A stretch of 64,000 bases of DNA from Cephalotrichum gorgonifer (GCA_900312665.1 ONZQ02000012.1:638907-702906), one strand, 5' to 3'. Counted from the first letter of the stretch, positions 45,849 through 59,002 are shown. The notes: generated from the sequence alone by a model not told the origin. Translations and numbers: made by a program.

Positions 45849-48364
45849 TCAACCATCACCGAGCTCGGGCTCCGCCCTCGAACAGCTGTCCCTGGTGGAG
45901 AGGAGCGTAATTCCCTCCCATCCTCCTTCACCACTTCCTAGGACGTTTCGCATCATGGCGTTGTAAGCTTCTACTCGTGCGCAAGAAACCCGCGGTGGAG
46001 CCTGTGAGCCCTCGGATGCTTGACTGCTGCTACCTTGGGTGTAGGTCTCAAAGTCCCTCTTCCTTCCCGACTGCCTTTCGGGCCCTTGATATCTATCTGT
46101 CCTCGGCTGTGACGCCCCGTCGACGCTCCCTTCGCCCATGATTTCGATAGGCGCTTCTTTCGTACCCATAGTTGCGTGAACCTCAGTGGGAAGCAGAGAA
46201 CGCCCCTGCTGAGAGGCCTCGAGCGACGCAGAACTCTCCTGGTCGGCGAGATCTAGTGAGCTGTGGAGCTGCGATTCCGCTTGCACACTGATCTGAGAGT
46301 CCAATGTCTCCATCTTCAGGTCGTGCTCGAAGGTGTCTCCGGAACAACGGTCCCCAAAAAGAGACCTGATACTCTTCCCTTCAACAATAGTCAGTACTTT
46401 CGACGGGGGAAACGATGGAGTGGTTCATCCATACCTTCGTTCAGCCATTCGACCGGCCTGACGGTGCATGGCCACACATCCCGCGGTCTGAAAGCTTCCA
46501 CAAAGTGACAAAGTTCGGGATAGGATGAGTGCCTCGAATACGGAAAGTATATCCTCCTGGGAAGCTCGTTTTCAGGTGTACAGCGGACTGTCTCGGCAAT
46601 TTCCTTGCTCGACACTTTCGCAATCGACTCCACTGCACTCTTGAGTGTCGTCTTGTTCTTGTCGTCGAAGGAGGCCATGTCCAGGTCGAGCGATATGTTC
46701 CGACCGTCGGCAGCTTTGTTTAGCAGAAACTCTCGAATGATCTCTTTCCTATCTTGCGGCATCTCCTCGCTCTCCGATATCCTGCACAAACATTAGCACT
46801 AATAGACTGGTATACGCGTGCCCCACGACGGGAGTGGGCGGGTACACACAGTTTCATGAGGACATCCGTCTCCTCCAGCGATAGATGATCCAGCTCGGCC
46901 TCCCGCTCAAGGTCGTCTCCGCCTCCGCCGACCCCAATCTCGCAAAGTTCAACTCCATCTGGTAGGCGGGCAACCACGGGCAGGATCCACACGACGGGCG
47001 AGTCATTGACGGCGTCGCAATAGTTCCCCTTCTCGCAGCTGTGCAGTCGCACAGTCTCTTCTCTCGTGAGGCATCCCGGGTGGTAGGTATTTCCGCACAT
47101 GAAGCCGACTAGGGCTGGGGCCTCGGGGCAGAGGTGGTGTACCTGCGTTCCTGGGCCACTGGTGTCGGGGACGCGGGATGCTAGGGAGGTATAGAGGCGC
47201 ATCTTGTATTCGTCTACGTGGACTCTTGATTTGAGGGCCTTGGAAAGGGCGATCCATACGTCCTCATAGCTAGAGATTCCTCAGTAAACAGTTTCGCGGG
47301 ATAGTGCGTTAGGGAATAGAAATAACGGAGACACATGGAAGCTTACCCGAACGTCCAGGCCTGAATATGGAATATCGTGTCCTCCGGGTACGCAGACACC
47401 TTCCCGATCAACTCGGATATTCCCTGCGCCTTTGTCTGGAAACTAGCACTGCCCGTGAAGGAGGTGTCGAGGTATATCTTATCCAGGGTGCGTATACCGC
47501 TCGTGTACTCCACAAGGCTAGGACTTCTCGAAATCGAGTTGACGAACCAGGGTTCGCTCCTTAGATCACCAGTGTATAGAACCGCGGTAGCATCGCTCTC
47601 GAAAACTAGCGCTCCCGCCAGTGAGTACGGTGTACGGAGAAATCAGAGTCATAATAAAGGGTGGCATCTATTGAGGGTATGGCGCGTCTTACGAAACATC
47701 ACAGCGCCAGGGCAGTGGTTCGCGTCGAAGAGCGTGACGCGTATCGAGAGACCTGGCCTTAATACCAGAGTTGTGGGGGTCTCTGGAGGTATAGGTTTCT
47801 TCCAAGTACATCTCAGCATTCACTTCAGGTTATAATGTATGATACACGGGCTTTAGAGGGGGGTTCGATTCCAGGTGTGAAGCAGTGGCTAAGGTATGAG
47901 CTCCAGGGCCTTCGATAACGTACCAGGAGGTTCCGGAGGTGCTTGTACGTCTGTACCCTAGCCTCTAGGACGCCCTTTGCGTGGTTGATCCGGCAGGGAT
48001 ATCGCTCTAGGCGGAGGAGGATCTCACGCGTTGCTGCGGAGCAGTACACGCTGGGGTTCCAGCTGGGTTAGCGGCGCCCCTCGAAGTAGGGCGAGGATCC
48101 TGTGTGGATGGAAGGGCCATCCTTTTTCGGGGCCTTCTCACAATGGTGCTCTGAGGGACTCGAGCCCCGCAAGGTGGTCGCTATGGACATGGCTTAGGAA
48201 GCAAGCGAGGGGCGGTGCGTGGGCCGGCTTGTGGCGGAAAAAGTCGACTTTTGCCCCGGGCATGTGGTTAGCACGGAGAGTCACGACTACGAAAATCCGC
48301 AGCAGTCGAAGATGATACCTCGAATATCTGGGAGCTCAGATATGATTCCGTCAAATGTAGACAT
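45849..48364 (-). CDS. Artemis/SNM1-like metallo-beta-lactamase DNA-repair nuclease
   Basis: Eight exons (48319-48364, 48142-48247, 47924-48050, 47693-47798, 47347-47605, 46850-47269, 46435-46781, 45849-46378) join in frame to 646 residues. The metallo-beta-lactamase core shows motif 2 as LSHVHSDHLAGL (His35, His37, Asp39, His40), the TLFDANHCPGAVMFLFE motif with His121, and YTGDLR with Asp142. The beta-CASP/DRMBL part includes KIYLDTSF, HIQAWTFGYEDVW and later CHFVEAFRPRDVWPCTV, which matches Artemis/SNM1 nucleases. The C-terminal 170 residues are disordered, as in other members. These enzymes open DNA hairpins or process interstrand crosslinks and double-strand breaks in the nucleus. It resembles Artemis (DCLRE1C) more than yeast Pso2, but the subfamily is an inference. 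It is divergent from the monooxygenase gene. Confidence 0.9.
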
Positions 48365-50155
48365 GGCGATGTCAGTTCTCAGCACAACATGTCGTCGTCT
48401 TGCTGTTTCTGCCACCCTCCGTTGCTAATGACAAGCTGACTGCAAAACGAGATGGTGTTAGATCCTATAGGGAGGGCGTGATGGTCTTAGCTGGAGGCTG
48501 CATCATATCGTTTTAAGTTGAGATAGGATTATATCCGGTCGCATCGGGCCATGTGTGCCTCGCGTTTGAGTTCAAGAGCTAGGCTGCCATCAATACCTTC
48601 TAAGACACCCGCACAGTGTTGGTTGTTAGGAGATGCCTGGCATGGCAACATGTGGCACTACAAGGATGGAGTACGGGCCCACCTATAATGCACGTGAGAG
48701 ACCCACGGAGCCGTTTCCGAATACCACGCTTACTCGCTTACTCGTACTCAGTCGTCCAAGATGGTTGGTAGAGAGCCCCTGAGCGCGGCCTCTGTCCACC
48801 CTTAGTTTCTTCCTGACAACACACGCTCCAAAAGCACAGCTGGACAATTATTATCCGGCCACTGACCTCGAACCCCCTTGCTCACAAGAGGAATTTCTCG
48901 GGTTACATAGGGTGCGTGGGATGCTTCGAACTGGGAGGCGGCTCCCCTGCGCCTCTCGAGAGCGCATAATCGTGCGAGTCCAGCGGTGAACTATAAAATA
49001 TCCTAGAGGATAAGCACAAGCCAGGGAAGGGCTAAATGAAAGCTATGACCTAGTAGCTTCTAAGAATGATGTGAGAGAAGAAATGACTGTCAAAGAAGAA
49101 TATCAATCTAATGGCCTGAGATCCCATCGTAACATGTCCACGTGGTCGAGAGATCTTGACCGGGGGAGGTGATAGAAGCAGGGGTCGTCCAAACGAGCTG
49201 ACCCGGAAAAGAGGGGGGCTAGGGAGAATGAAAATGCAAAAGGGGGGGGGGTGGGTAGACGAAGTCCTCTCCAACTCGGATCAAGGGGAGACTGGAGGGG
49301 TCGCTAGTTAAGCAGGGCAGGACTGGGTGAAGACATTGAGTGGGTATAAGGTGATATTGAGTGGATAAGGCGATATAATTAGGCCGGTCACGGATATCGG
49401 TAAGATAGAGCGGCACGGGCAGCAGCGACTTCTCTCCCTTGCTCTGTATCCATACATGTACGGACTATTAATATTAGCTATGTCTATTTGGCTTATTGGG
49501 AGGAAGTATCCATTTTGGAAACTAACGCCGGACAACATTGGACCATTAATGGACCCTCCGACTGCCCCCACCTTCGGCACATGTCAGACCGTACCAGACC
49601 AAGAAATCCCCCGCCTGTAACCCCGCCTGGAAACCCCGCCTCCGCACTCTGGCCGCCCCACCACTCCTCCACTCTCAATGCCTTGGCGTGCCCGCACCCT
49701 GAACTTCTGAGTGGTCCCCAAGTTCCCGCTCACCGATTCATTTGGGGCCCTCATCTACCGCACGGACACCCGCGCAGCCCCAATTTTGGAGAATGATGAT
49801 ACAAGTGTGTACATTACCGATGATCAGCAAATCCTGACTGATCCTACGGATCGGCCTGGGGCAAGTGCAAGTGGGTGGATCGATAGCTTCGTCAGGCCTT
49901 ACTCAGTCAGGGGCATGGCGCATTCGGTGGATGCTATTGTTTGGTTCGCTTGTGAGCAGCGGTATCCTTGTATAAAGTCGGCCCGTCGCTCCATGACACC
50001 GAAGCGACGATCACGATGGTACTTGTACTCTGAGTTTCGTTCTTTTCTCGTCTCATTTTCCATTTCGTTTTTCTTCGCAGAGTTAAAATAGCCTCTTTCC
50101 CTCGCGTTCATCTTCACCCCGTTTACCAGAGTGGTCGTGAAAAGAAGTGGCAAAT
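48365..50155. other. Divergent intergenic region, no gene seen
   Basis: The promoters of the Artemis-like gene (left) and the monooxygenase gene (right) must lie here. The frames present have no protein character. Confidence 0.5.
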
Positions 50156-52307
50156 ATGACTACGGACGGAGACATCATTGAGACGGACCTGTTGATAGTG
50201 GGAGCTGGTCCTGCCGGGGCGTCTCTCGCTTGTTTCCTAGCTTCTCATGGTAAGGCAATAATCCCCCGGGGGGATGGGACCGTCCTCGGTCGCGAATAAG
50301 AAGACCGGCACGATTGAGAGGACGGATCGTCATGTAGAAAGTAAACGTAAGGGGGCTAACAACCACAGGCAGGACGGGAGTCATGATCGCGGCCGCTCCG
50401 GGGACGGCGCATACCCCGCGAGCGCACATCACCAACATGGCTGGACTTGGTAAGGAACACCTACCGGATCCGCTTTACCTACAGCTTTTCCAAAAAGTCC
50501 TCCCCAGCAAGGAGTATTTGGGTTGGGGACGCCGAAAGCTGACAATCTCCCCGAAGAATGTCTACGGGACATCGGCCTCGAGCAGTCCTGTCTAGACTTG
50601 GCCACCCAGAACGAGAACATGGCGCACACGAGGTGGTGCCATACCATGGCCGGTGAGGAATACGCCCGCATCTACTCCTGGGGCAACGACCCGATGCGAA
50701 AGGTACACCGCCCTCCCCTTCCCGCAAACCGCTCTAGAAGGAACGAGCCTGTGTTCTAACGTCATACGAAAACGCAGGGTCATTACGAAGCCGCAAGCCC
50801 CTGCAACCACGTCGACCTCCCCCAAACCCTCCTCGAGCCGATTCTCACCCGCCGCGCCGTCTCCGGGGGCTGGAAGCTCCGCTTCGACACGTCCTTCGTC
50901 AGCTGCGCCCGCCCCTCGCCCGACCTCATCATATCCACCGTCCACGACTCGGTCTCCAACCGGACTTACAAGATCCGCTCCCGCTTCCTCTTCGGGTGCG
51001 ACGGCGCGCGGAGCCAGGTCGTCCGGGAGCTCGGCATCCCGCTCGTCAAGAAGCCGGGCCAGGGCCTCGCGCTGAACGTCCTCATCCGCGCGGACCTCTC
51101 GCACGTCATGGGTAACCGTACGGGCAACCTCCACTGGGCTTTCCTCCCCGAGAAGGAGTACCCCGCGTGGGGGTGGGCCGCCGTCGTGAGGATGGTGAGG
51201 CCCTGGACGGAGTGGATGTTCATCTTCCTGCCACACCCGGCCTCGGGCATCACGGCCGAGGATATGGATGCGCCGCAGGAGGAGTACATACGCCGGGTCA
51301 AGGAGATGATTGGGGACGAGAGAGTGGAGCCCGAGATATTGGATGTGAGCAAGTGGCAGATTAACGAGACCGTCGCGGAGCGGTATGATGACGGGGGGAA
51401 CGTGTTCTGCCTGGGTGACGCGGTCCATCGCCACCCTCCCTTCAACGGCCTGGGATCGAACACGTGCATCCAGGACGCCTTTAACCTCGCCTGGAAGGTC
51501 TCCCTCGTCATGTCCGGCCGCGCGGGGCCGTCGCTGCTCTCCACCTTCTCGCCCGAGCGCCAGCCCGTCGGCGAGACGGTCATCACGCGCGCGAACCAGG
51601 GCCTCAGGGACCACTCGGGGTGGATGGAGACCATCGGCATGCTCGAGCTCGACGTCGAGAGGCGCAAGGAGATACTCGCCGAGTTCGAGGACGAGGGCCC
51701 CAAGGGGCGCGCGCGCAGAGCAGAGTTCAGGAGGAACATCGCGACGACGGGGAGCGAATTCCACGGACTCGGCGTGGAGATGAACCAGAGGTACGACTCG
51801 GGCGGGGTCTACCTCGACGACGAGGGCCCCCCCGCGCCCCCGCCGGAAGACCCCGTCAAGGAGTACCAGATCTCGACGTACCCCGGCAAGAGGCTCCCCC
51901 ACTGCTGGCTCAACTCGCGGTCCCCCGGGAACCGCTTCTCGACCATCGACCTCGCCGGCCATGGGCGGTTCACGCTCCTCACAGGCCCTGGGGGCCAGGC
52001 GTGGAAGGACGCGGCGAAGAAGGTGTCCGGGATCATCGGGGTGGAGGTCAAGGCTTACTCGATCGGGTGGAAGCAGGACTGCGAGGACGTGTACTTTGAC
52101 TGGGCAGGGAGGAGCGAGGTGGAGGAGGACGGGTGCGTGCTCGTGAGACCTGACCGGTTTGTAGCGTGGCGGTCGAAGGGGATGATCGAGGATTGCGCGG
52201 GAAAGCTGGAGGCTGTGCTGAGGAGGGTGTTGTTTTTGGATGAGCTTGATGGTGCGGCGGCTGGTGCAGCGAATGGTACCTCTGTTGTGGTTCCAGTAGC
52301 TGCTTAG
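50156..52307 (+). CDS. FAD-dependent aromatic monooxygenase (phenol hydroxylase-like)
   Basis: Four exons (50156-50249, 50369-50449, 50557-50702, 50778-52307) give 616 residues. The joins are LASHG-RTGVMIA, MAGLE-CLRDIGL and DPMRK-GHYEAA. The dinucleotide-binding motif VGAGPAGA starts at residue 15. The second FAD motif is FGCDGARSQVVRELG, and the third is FCLGDAVHRHPPFNGLGSNT with Asp321, followed by IQDAFNLAWK. The last 170 residues or so form the thioredoxin-like dimerisation domain found in phenol 2-monooxygenase and related TfdB-type enzymes. Such enzymes use NADPH and O2 to hydroxylate aromatic rings, in catabolism or in secondary metabolism. No partner genes of a cluster flank it, so the substrate is open. 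Confidence 0.9.
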
Positions 52308-53410
52308 GCGATCTAGAAAGAATTCCAAGGGCTGCGCAATGGTAGATACATGTAGTGGAAGAGTCCTGGAGACGACATTTAGCGTTCATGAATACATATA
52401 CTCCAAGGTTTAAATCCAATGCTCTTGTTCATAGTTCCAGACGCTCGTGGCTTTCGACGCCCCGAGTGAGACTCGTGACACGCCCGCCCTTCGGAGGGTT
52501 AGTGTCACCTAGGATCGTGGCAGCCTTCAAGAAGCCCCCGATGCCCAGGATTACAAGTGCAGGCGAGCCAAGGCGTACATTACATCTCAGCGCGTACCTA
52601 GCATCCAGTTTTCCAATGGAGAGTGCCTTTCGAACATATCACAATCCCGGCGCTCTGATCTACGGGGAGCTCGATATATATGAGAAACACAATGTTAAAA
52701 TACCTAAGTAAAACAAAAACAATGAACCTTGTCTAGCAAATCTCCTCCGCCTTGCCCTCTCTGGGTATCTCACAAGCAAACTCCGACACCTAGCCAGTAT
52801 GCATAACCGCTCGAGGTAAAACAAAACAGAAAACAAACAATGCCGTCGGATGCCAAAGGGTCCGGACCCCGAAAACAAGATTGCTAGACTTTTCATCATG
52901 CGTACCTCCCCCCAAAAAACAAGGGAACAAAAACTCTCAAGAAAAAAAAAAACGCCACGAAAACATCGCGACAAATGTCGAAGATGCAATATTCCACCGA
53001 AGATCAAAGAAAAAAAAACTAAACAAAACAAAAAACAAACAAGATGCTCCATGTGATGGCCGCGTCTGGCCATGCACGCAATGATGCCAATGCACAAGTC
53101 TCCATAATATAGCCTAGCAAGCCGCCGCCATGTCATCGTGGCGGAAGAAAGGCGCGCCGAAAAAAAAGTGGTGTAGAGCACCCGAGTTCGAGCAAACAAT
53201 GGCGACTTCATGGATGTTTGTACTTCGCCATTTGTGCTGGCTTGCTCCTTTTCGTGTCTCGATTCTCCGTCATTGGTGTCGGTCAAGTCACCTCTCAGCA
53301 AGTCTTCGCTCTTCATTAAGGCAGCGAAGGCAATAGAATATCATCGATATAAGCGACTGAAGCCAACTCCGCCAGGGACCAAGGCTTGGTTTCTTATTTC
53401 TTCATCGCCT
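52308..53410. other. Convergent intergenic region, no certain gene
   Basis: It holds the 3' UTRs of the monooxygenase (+) and the 1447-residue protein gene (-). 52920-53045 is A-rich on the plus strand. A 218-codon minus-strand frame (52660-53316) is mostly translated T-rich UTR. Confidence 0.5.
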
Positions 53411-56400
53411 TCAAAGTCCGGGCGTCGATTCCTTATTTCTTGTCGATGACCTGGTCTGTCTCTTGACTGGCGTTCCCGTCTTCGGTCGCGTCGGCGTCTT
53501 CTTCACTCCCGATGGCTTCGTCAACTTCGATGCCTTTGGCTCCGAACTCTTCTTCTGGGCTCGGCTTCCCGATGCCTTCTTCTTCCCAGCCGACGTCTTC
53601 TGTTTTTCTTCACTGACGAGCTCATCATCTTCGCTATCTTCGATATCGTAAGTCATCTCAGTGTTCTCGCCCCACTGGATTCCCTTGCCGGGCTCCTTGC
53701 CAGCGCGGGCAGCCCTGGCGTCGTGGACGCTCTTAAGCTCCTGCATTCTATGCGCGGCCGGGTCCTGTCTCTGGCGTGCGAGGACCTCGGATGCGGGCAG
53801 GGCCTTTCCTTTGTTCCGTCGGGTATTAGCCCTGGTAACTGTGGCTAGGTCCACCTCCATCGTCTCTCCCCCGGCCGCCGGCCCGTTGTAGACGCCAGAA
53901 CCCACGCGGACGGGGATTTTGGATCCACCATCTGTGGTGGTGCGGGTTTCTTGGACCTTGGCCCGTACTCGGTTTGATCGTCGCAGATTTCCTTCAACCT
54001 CGGGTGCAGGCGTGGATTTCAAAGCCGATCCCGGCTTCCGGCCTCGCTTCGACGGCGGTTTGGCCACTTCCGAATCTTCGCCACCGTCGGTATCGTCAGC
54101 CTTTCTCTTCGCTCCCACCTTTTTCGGGCTCGAGGTATTAGCGTCGATCTTCCCGAGAGGCATGCGTGGAGTGGGCGATCCGGTGCTCGTCGATTTCAAG
54201 AGGGCCGGGCGAGTATCCTGGCCCCCAGACCTGGCCGCCTTACTGGCTTTGTGCTGGGTCAGGAATTGGCCAAGATACTCCCTATTCTCAGCCTCTTGAA
54301 CCTCAGCCAAATTCTCCGACGCGGTGGGTGGGGTCGCACTAAGCACCTCCCTGGGCTCAGACGGAACATCTTGCTTCTGAGGATCGCCTCCGGTGGAGGT
54401 TGGCTCAATCACTTGAAGATCCAGAGCACGCGAAGTAGGTGTAGTGGTCATGCCCGGTGTACCGGTACAGCTAGGCGCGAACGAAGACTGCAGTAGGGAT
54501 TCCATGGTGCGGGGTGCAGATTGGCTGTGAGTTGGGGATGGAGTCTTTGCTTCCCTATTTTGGGAGGCTGGCGAGGTTTTAGGGGAAGGAACGTCATCTT
54601 CCCTCCGCGTCTCATCGCGGGCTTCTGGGATGGCTGACAAAACTTGGAACGCCGAGTGTTCATCAGTAATGGCCATCGGCGATTCATTCGTCGGAGAACT
54701 GGGGCGAGCACGAGGGGTATTAGGTTGGCTAGCGGCTCGTTCTTCGGCCGCCAACTCTTCATGAAGCGAATCCTTGTTGTGGGTTTGGAAATTGGGTGGG
54801 GATGGAGTGGCTTCGAGTGAAGTAAGGTTGCTCGAATTCTGATCACTTTCTTCATCTGTTTTCGAGAGCGAAGTTGGTTTGGGAATAGCCTCCGCAAGAT
54901 TGTTGGTGGTAGGGGAGGTAGAGTGGTCGGACTCGAGTGTGACGGGCCGATCGGAGATCTGGACATTCTGCTCTTGAACAACCACAGCTGTGGCTGGCTG
55001 GGATTTCGACTCTTTGTCGAGAACGGGTGGGGCATGTCCTTCAGATAGAGATGCAATAAAACTACCGGCCTCAGGCGAGGCGGTATGGACCGAGCTTTGG
55101 TCACATTCTTCGTGAGAGCTCACGCAGAGAGCAGGTTGAGGGGTTGACGTTTCGTCAACAGTATCCTCGATAGGTGAATAGGAAGCGAGGCCGGAAGAGG
55201 CAGCAGCAGAGAGAGTGATCTGCGTAATGTTGGCCTGGGCGTGATCCTCGCATGCTTGCGAACTTGCACCCGTATTGGTGGCAGGGGCTTGATCATGAAT
55301 AGCCTCGCTAGACCCTCCAATGGCGGGCAAGATTGGGGAGGCGCAGTTGACCAGTGCGTGATCGGCATCATCAGCATCTGGGTGATGCTCCTCAGTAATA
55401 CGAGAAGGTGGCGAGATGGGTTGGACAGGGGGAGTGCTTCTGCCAGTAACCTGGTCGATTCCAGGGGAGGTAGGAGAGGACAAAGACTCTATTGAGTTGA
55501 CTTTGTCCGGCTCATCCTGGACGATGTCGGGGCCCAGTGGGGAGGTAGAAGAGGGATCCAAGTTCTCGGCGAGGTCCATTCCGGGCAGGTCGCTAGATGC
55601 AGTGAGAGAGCCCGCCAAATTCAGAGCTTGATCAGTGGTGTCATTCACAATGTCCTCCTTTTCGGACGCCTCGGAAGAGGGATCGGCGATCCAGGAGCTC
55701 GGGACATTAACCGCGAGCGTTTGGTCAGCTATCGGAGTGTCGAGAGGCAAATCGTCCGCCTCGTACACATCGCTGTCTGCCTGGTGCATCTCATTTTGAG
55801 GGGTGTTCCAGTCTCCGCCGAGCACAACGGCCGTCGGCGTATCGGGAAGCCCACCCACGAGCTCGTCTGTATTCGTGGACAGGAACGAAGCATCTTCCAT
55901 GTCGGACCTTTCCGAGTACTGCGGAGTGGCGGGAGGAGGGAAAGGGGAGCTGCGAGCATATTGGCTGGGTGCGTGATGGGGGGTTTCAAAGTTAGAGTTG
56001 AGGTTCATCACCGTCGGCGTATCAGGGAGCCCCGCAATGAGCTCGTCAGTGTTTGTCGACATGAACGAAGCATCCTCGACCGAGTCATCAGCATCATTAG
56101 GTCGGCTAAGAGTAATGCGAGGAGTCGTCAGCGCTGGGTTTAGGCCCGTAACTGGGGTGCTGGACAGACTAATGAGGAGGTCGCCGTCATCAAGGCCGCG
56201 CGAAGAATCAGCCCCGTTAACCACCGGAGAAAGATTTGCCTTCAATGTAGTTTGAGTTCCGCCTGTGCTTCGAGAGAAACCAGGTGTGGCAGGAGGGTCG
56301 ATGGCGGTGAAGAGATCAGCATACGACGCAGGCAACTTAAACCTGACGACAAGCCGACCGCCATGTCTCGCCACGATGACATTGGCGTCGGTGACCTCGG

Positions 56401-57969
56401 TGGAAACTCCGGCGGCGGCCTTAGCCAGAGATTGAACCGCTGTGACCGGTCGTTGACTGAAGATATCCAGATTGGTTCTAGCATCAATGGAGAGCTCCTT
56501 GGTTGAAGTGACACGGATTGGCTCAGAGAGGCGACGCTTGATTTTCCTACCAAAGTCAACCTCGAAGCTCCGCAAATCCCGGTACTGCGTCTGCTGGGCC
56601 ACTGAGTCCTCTAGCAGTGAATCGACAGCGGTAGCCTTCTCCTTGCTATCGTTCTCATCCTCGAAAGCAGGCGTGTTGGGTTGCGAATTGAGAGAGAGGC
56701 GGCTTTGGACAAGGGTTCGAGAGCGCTGGCAATGCAACGACTGTCGTCGTCGAGTATTCAAGTTAGAGACGTTAATGGTCTCGGGCTCACCGTTGGTGAA
56801 GACGCGGAGCGGACTTCCTGTTGAAGTCAGGGATGTACCCTTGGGTGAGGGGCAATGAGCGGGGAGAGGTGAGGATAGGAGACGCGACGGAGTCGACGGC
56901 AGAGGACTGGCACCAATCCTGTTGGCACGATCTCGATTGGGTGAGGGAGACAGCTTGGCGAAGCCTCGTTTGAGGGACTTGCTCAGTTTCTTGACTGGCG
57001 TCCAAAGAGATTTATCCGTCAATTTGGCGGGTGAGATGGGGGAAGAAACCGTTCGCGGAGTGTCTGGCTCGGTGCGTTCTGATATGCTAGAGAGGCGTGT
57101 AATGTCGGAGAGGTGGAGCCTGCGCCTCGCTCCACGTTCCAAAGTCTTGCAGACCGGGTCCGTCATGTCGGTAACTCTCAGGATCGCGGTGTGGTCTGGG
57201 GCCATGCTTTGCAAGCCGGAGAGCATAGCAAGGTCAAGGACGGTAGAAGGCGGGGTTGGTGCGTATCCGGATGGATCTCGATAGCGCTTCGGTCGGAAGA
57301 GAGCTGAGGGCGTGTCGCTCTCGACGGGCAGGACTTGATCAGCATACAGGGCGTTCCGGGTGTGCACTGAGACAGGTTAGCAAGGGTTGCCTGTACCGGG
57401 GTCTTGGGGATCCCAACCTTTGGCACTCAGCAGGTCCCAAAATCCAGCGTTTTCCACTGGGTTTTCGCAGAATCCATGATCACGGCTATCTCGAAGGATG
57501 GGAGGAGTCGTGCAGATGCGCTTAGGCTGTGGGACATCGGAGGTATTGGCAGGAGGAGGAGGAGCGGGATATGCGTGCTTGACTCGTTTGAAGATGGGTT
57601 TTCCAGCTCGCTTTCGCGAGATCGCAGGAACTCGGACGGCATCCCAGGCTCGGAGAGTGGTTTCAGTAGACACGTATCCGAACGGGTTGCGATATGAGAA
57701 CCTACGCGCGTGGGCAGAAAGTTAGCTTGCGGGGCTCGCGACGGAGACTGTAACAGGTGCAGGAGCTCGGGGAGTGCTGCCCACGAGTGAGAGCTGTGGC
57801 CGACGAGAATACTCACAGTACGGCGGTGATTTTGCCGTCGTTATTTGCCCACACATCGTCGGCACTGGGCGAACCCATTGGGCTCGTCAGAGCAGCTTCA
57901 ATACTACTGCCAGATTAGCTAGCGCAAACCACTGTCGAGGTGAGGGCGAACGTACAATTTTGGATCCAT
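53411..57969 (-). CDS. Large disordered, probably nuclear protein of unknown function (1447 aa)
   Basis: Four exons (57956-57969, 57817-57906, 57418-57701, 53411-57366) join in frame: MDPKF-SIEAALTSP, ITAVL-FSYRNPFGYV and LLSAK-VHTRNALY. The first 130 residues look ordered and may be the conserved core (DDVWANNDGKITAVLFSYRN, RAWDAVRVPAISRKRAGKP). The rest is low-complexity, rich in Ser/Thr/Pro/Asp/Glu, with many SP/TP sites. A motif EDASF-x-STNTDEL-xx-GLPDTPT occurs twice, 180 bp apart. Basic stretches near the C-terminus (SKRGRKPGSALK, RRSNRVRAK, VKKTPTRPKTGTPVKRQTR) resemble AT-hook/NLS segments, so nuclear DNA or chromatin association is inferred. I do not recognise the family. Exon 2 has two usable acceptors 3 nt apart. 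Confidence 0.8.
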
Positions 57970-59002
57970 GGTCCCTTGGTTGTTGTAGTTTGTAGTTTAA
58001 GGTGAGGGTGAGGTTGAGGTTGGGGTTGTGGGAGAATGAAGGTTGTGGTAGCCGTTAGACGCGATCGAGAGAAAAGTAGGTTGGTAGAATTGCCCTCGTT
58101 CGCAAAGCTCACCCAGCGCGAAGAGGGAAGCCGCGATGGGGGCTTGCGGACGCGTTCCGAAACTCGAGGTAGCCAAGGCAGGAGCGACCAAAAGTAAAAA
58201 CAAAGTTTTGACAAAGTCAATTGACAATCAAAACCAACGGTCAAATCAAAAGGGAAAAGCTGGTCACAATTCCTGCTCAATAGAAGGTCCACGTTGGAAG
58301 AAAAAAGATAGTGGGAACCTTGATGAACCTCGAGGTCTTCCTGGTATTAAGTTGGGTATTGTTTACATTGGAGGGGAGCTCTCTCGCCATGGGAGGAACC
58401 TATTTGGTTGGCTAGGAAAACTCCGACCGTCTGGCTTACCTGGGAACTGGAGCCAGCCAAAAATGCCCCATCACGCCGCGCTGGTACATTGACGCCCCCA
58501 CTTGCTGAAGGACGCGCCTGCCAAAATGAGACGCAGGGAGTATTACTATATTTTCACAGACTGCGTATAAAAAAATGATACTCCATTGTCTCGAGATAGA
58601 ACTCATTCGTACCCTTACGACAGCAATATCCTGAATAGTCAGCCAGTGGTAAATGCTGTAAATACTTTTTTTGGACCCTGGGAACCCATTCTGCCGGCTA
58701 ACGGTGGCTACAATACACTAATGGTAGTCCGCAGAGTCTGGAACTTGCCCCACTTGTGGGTGCCATGCCACACACCGCCTTGCATTACCACGTGATTGGC
58801 CCATTAGCCAAGCTTCCAAAAGTTTGGAGCAACGCATTTGCGCATGAGACGAGGCCGCCAAAATTCGAACGACCCACGGCATGTCGAACAGCCCTGCGAG
58901 CTACGACGTCGAGATCACATTGAACCCAGCACGCCGCTGCCCAATTGATCTCTAGGATAATACGGCCACAACCCTTCCCCATCTCGCCCTCCATCTGTCA
59001 CA
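57970..59002. promoter_or_regulatory. Divergent promoter region of the 1447-aa protein gene and mS37
   Basis: About 1 kb lies between two oppositely directed start codons. Overlapping antisense frames are present but none is convincing. No specific site could be assigned. Confidence 0.4.

Noticed and set aside
47850..47890. Possible tRNA T-arm (GGTTCGATTCC) in the plus strand
   Set aside because: The flanking bases do not form a T stem or acceptor stem, and it lies inside an intron of the Artemis-like gene.
52660..53316. 218-codon minus-strand ORF below the 1447-residue protein gene
   Set aside because: It is Phe/Leu-rich because it translates a T-rich 3' UTR; no helix or domain pattern is convincing.
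53960..54060. CENP-C-like motif in RRSNRVRAK of the 1447-residue protein
   Set aside because: The CENP-C motif needs a following Pro and aromatic YW/FW pair, which are absent; only the basic part is similar.
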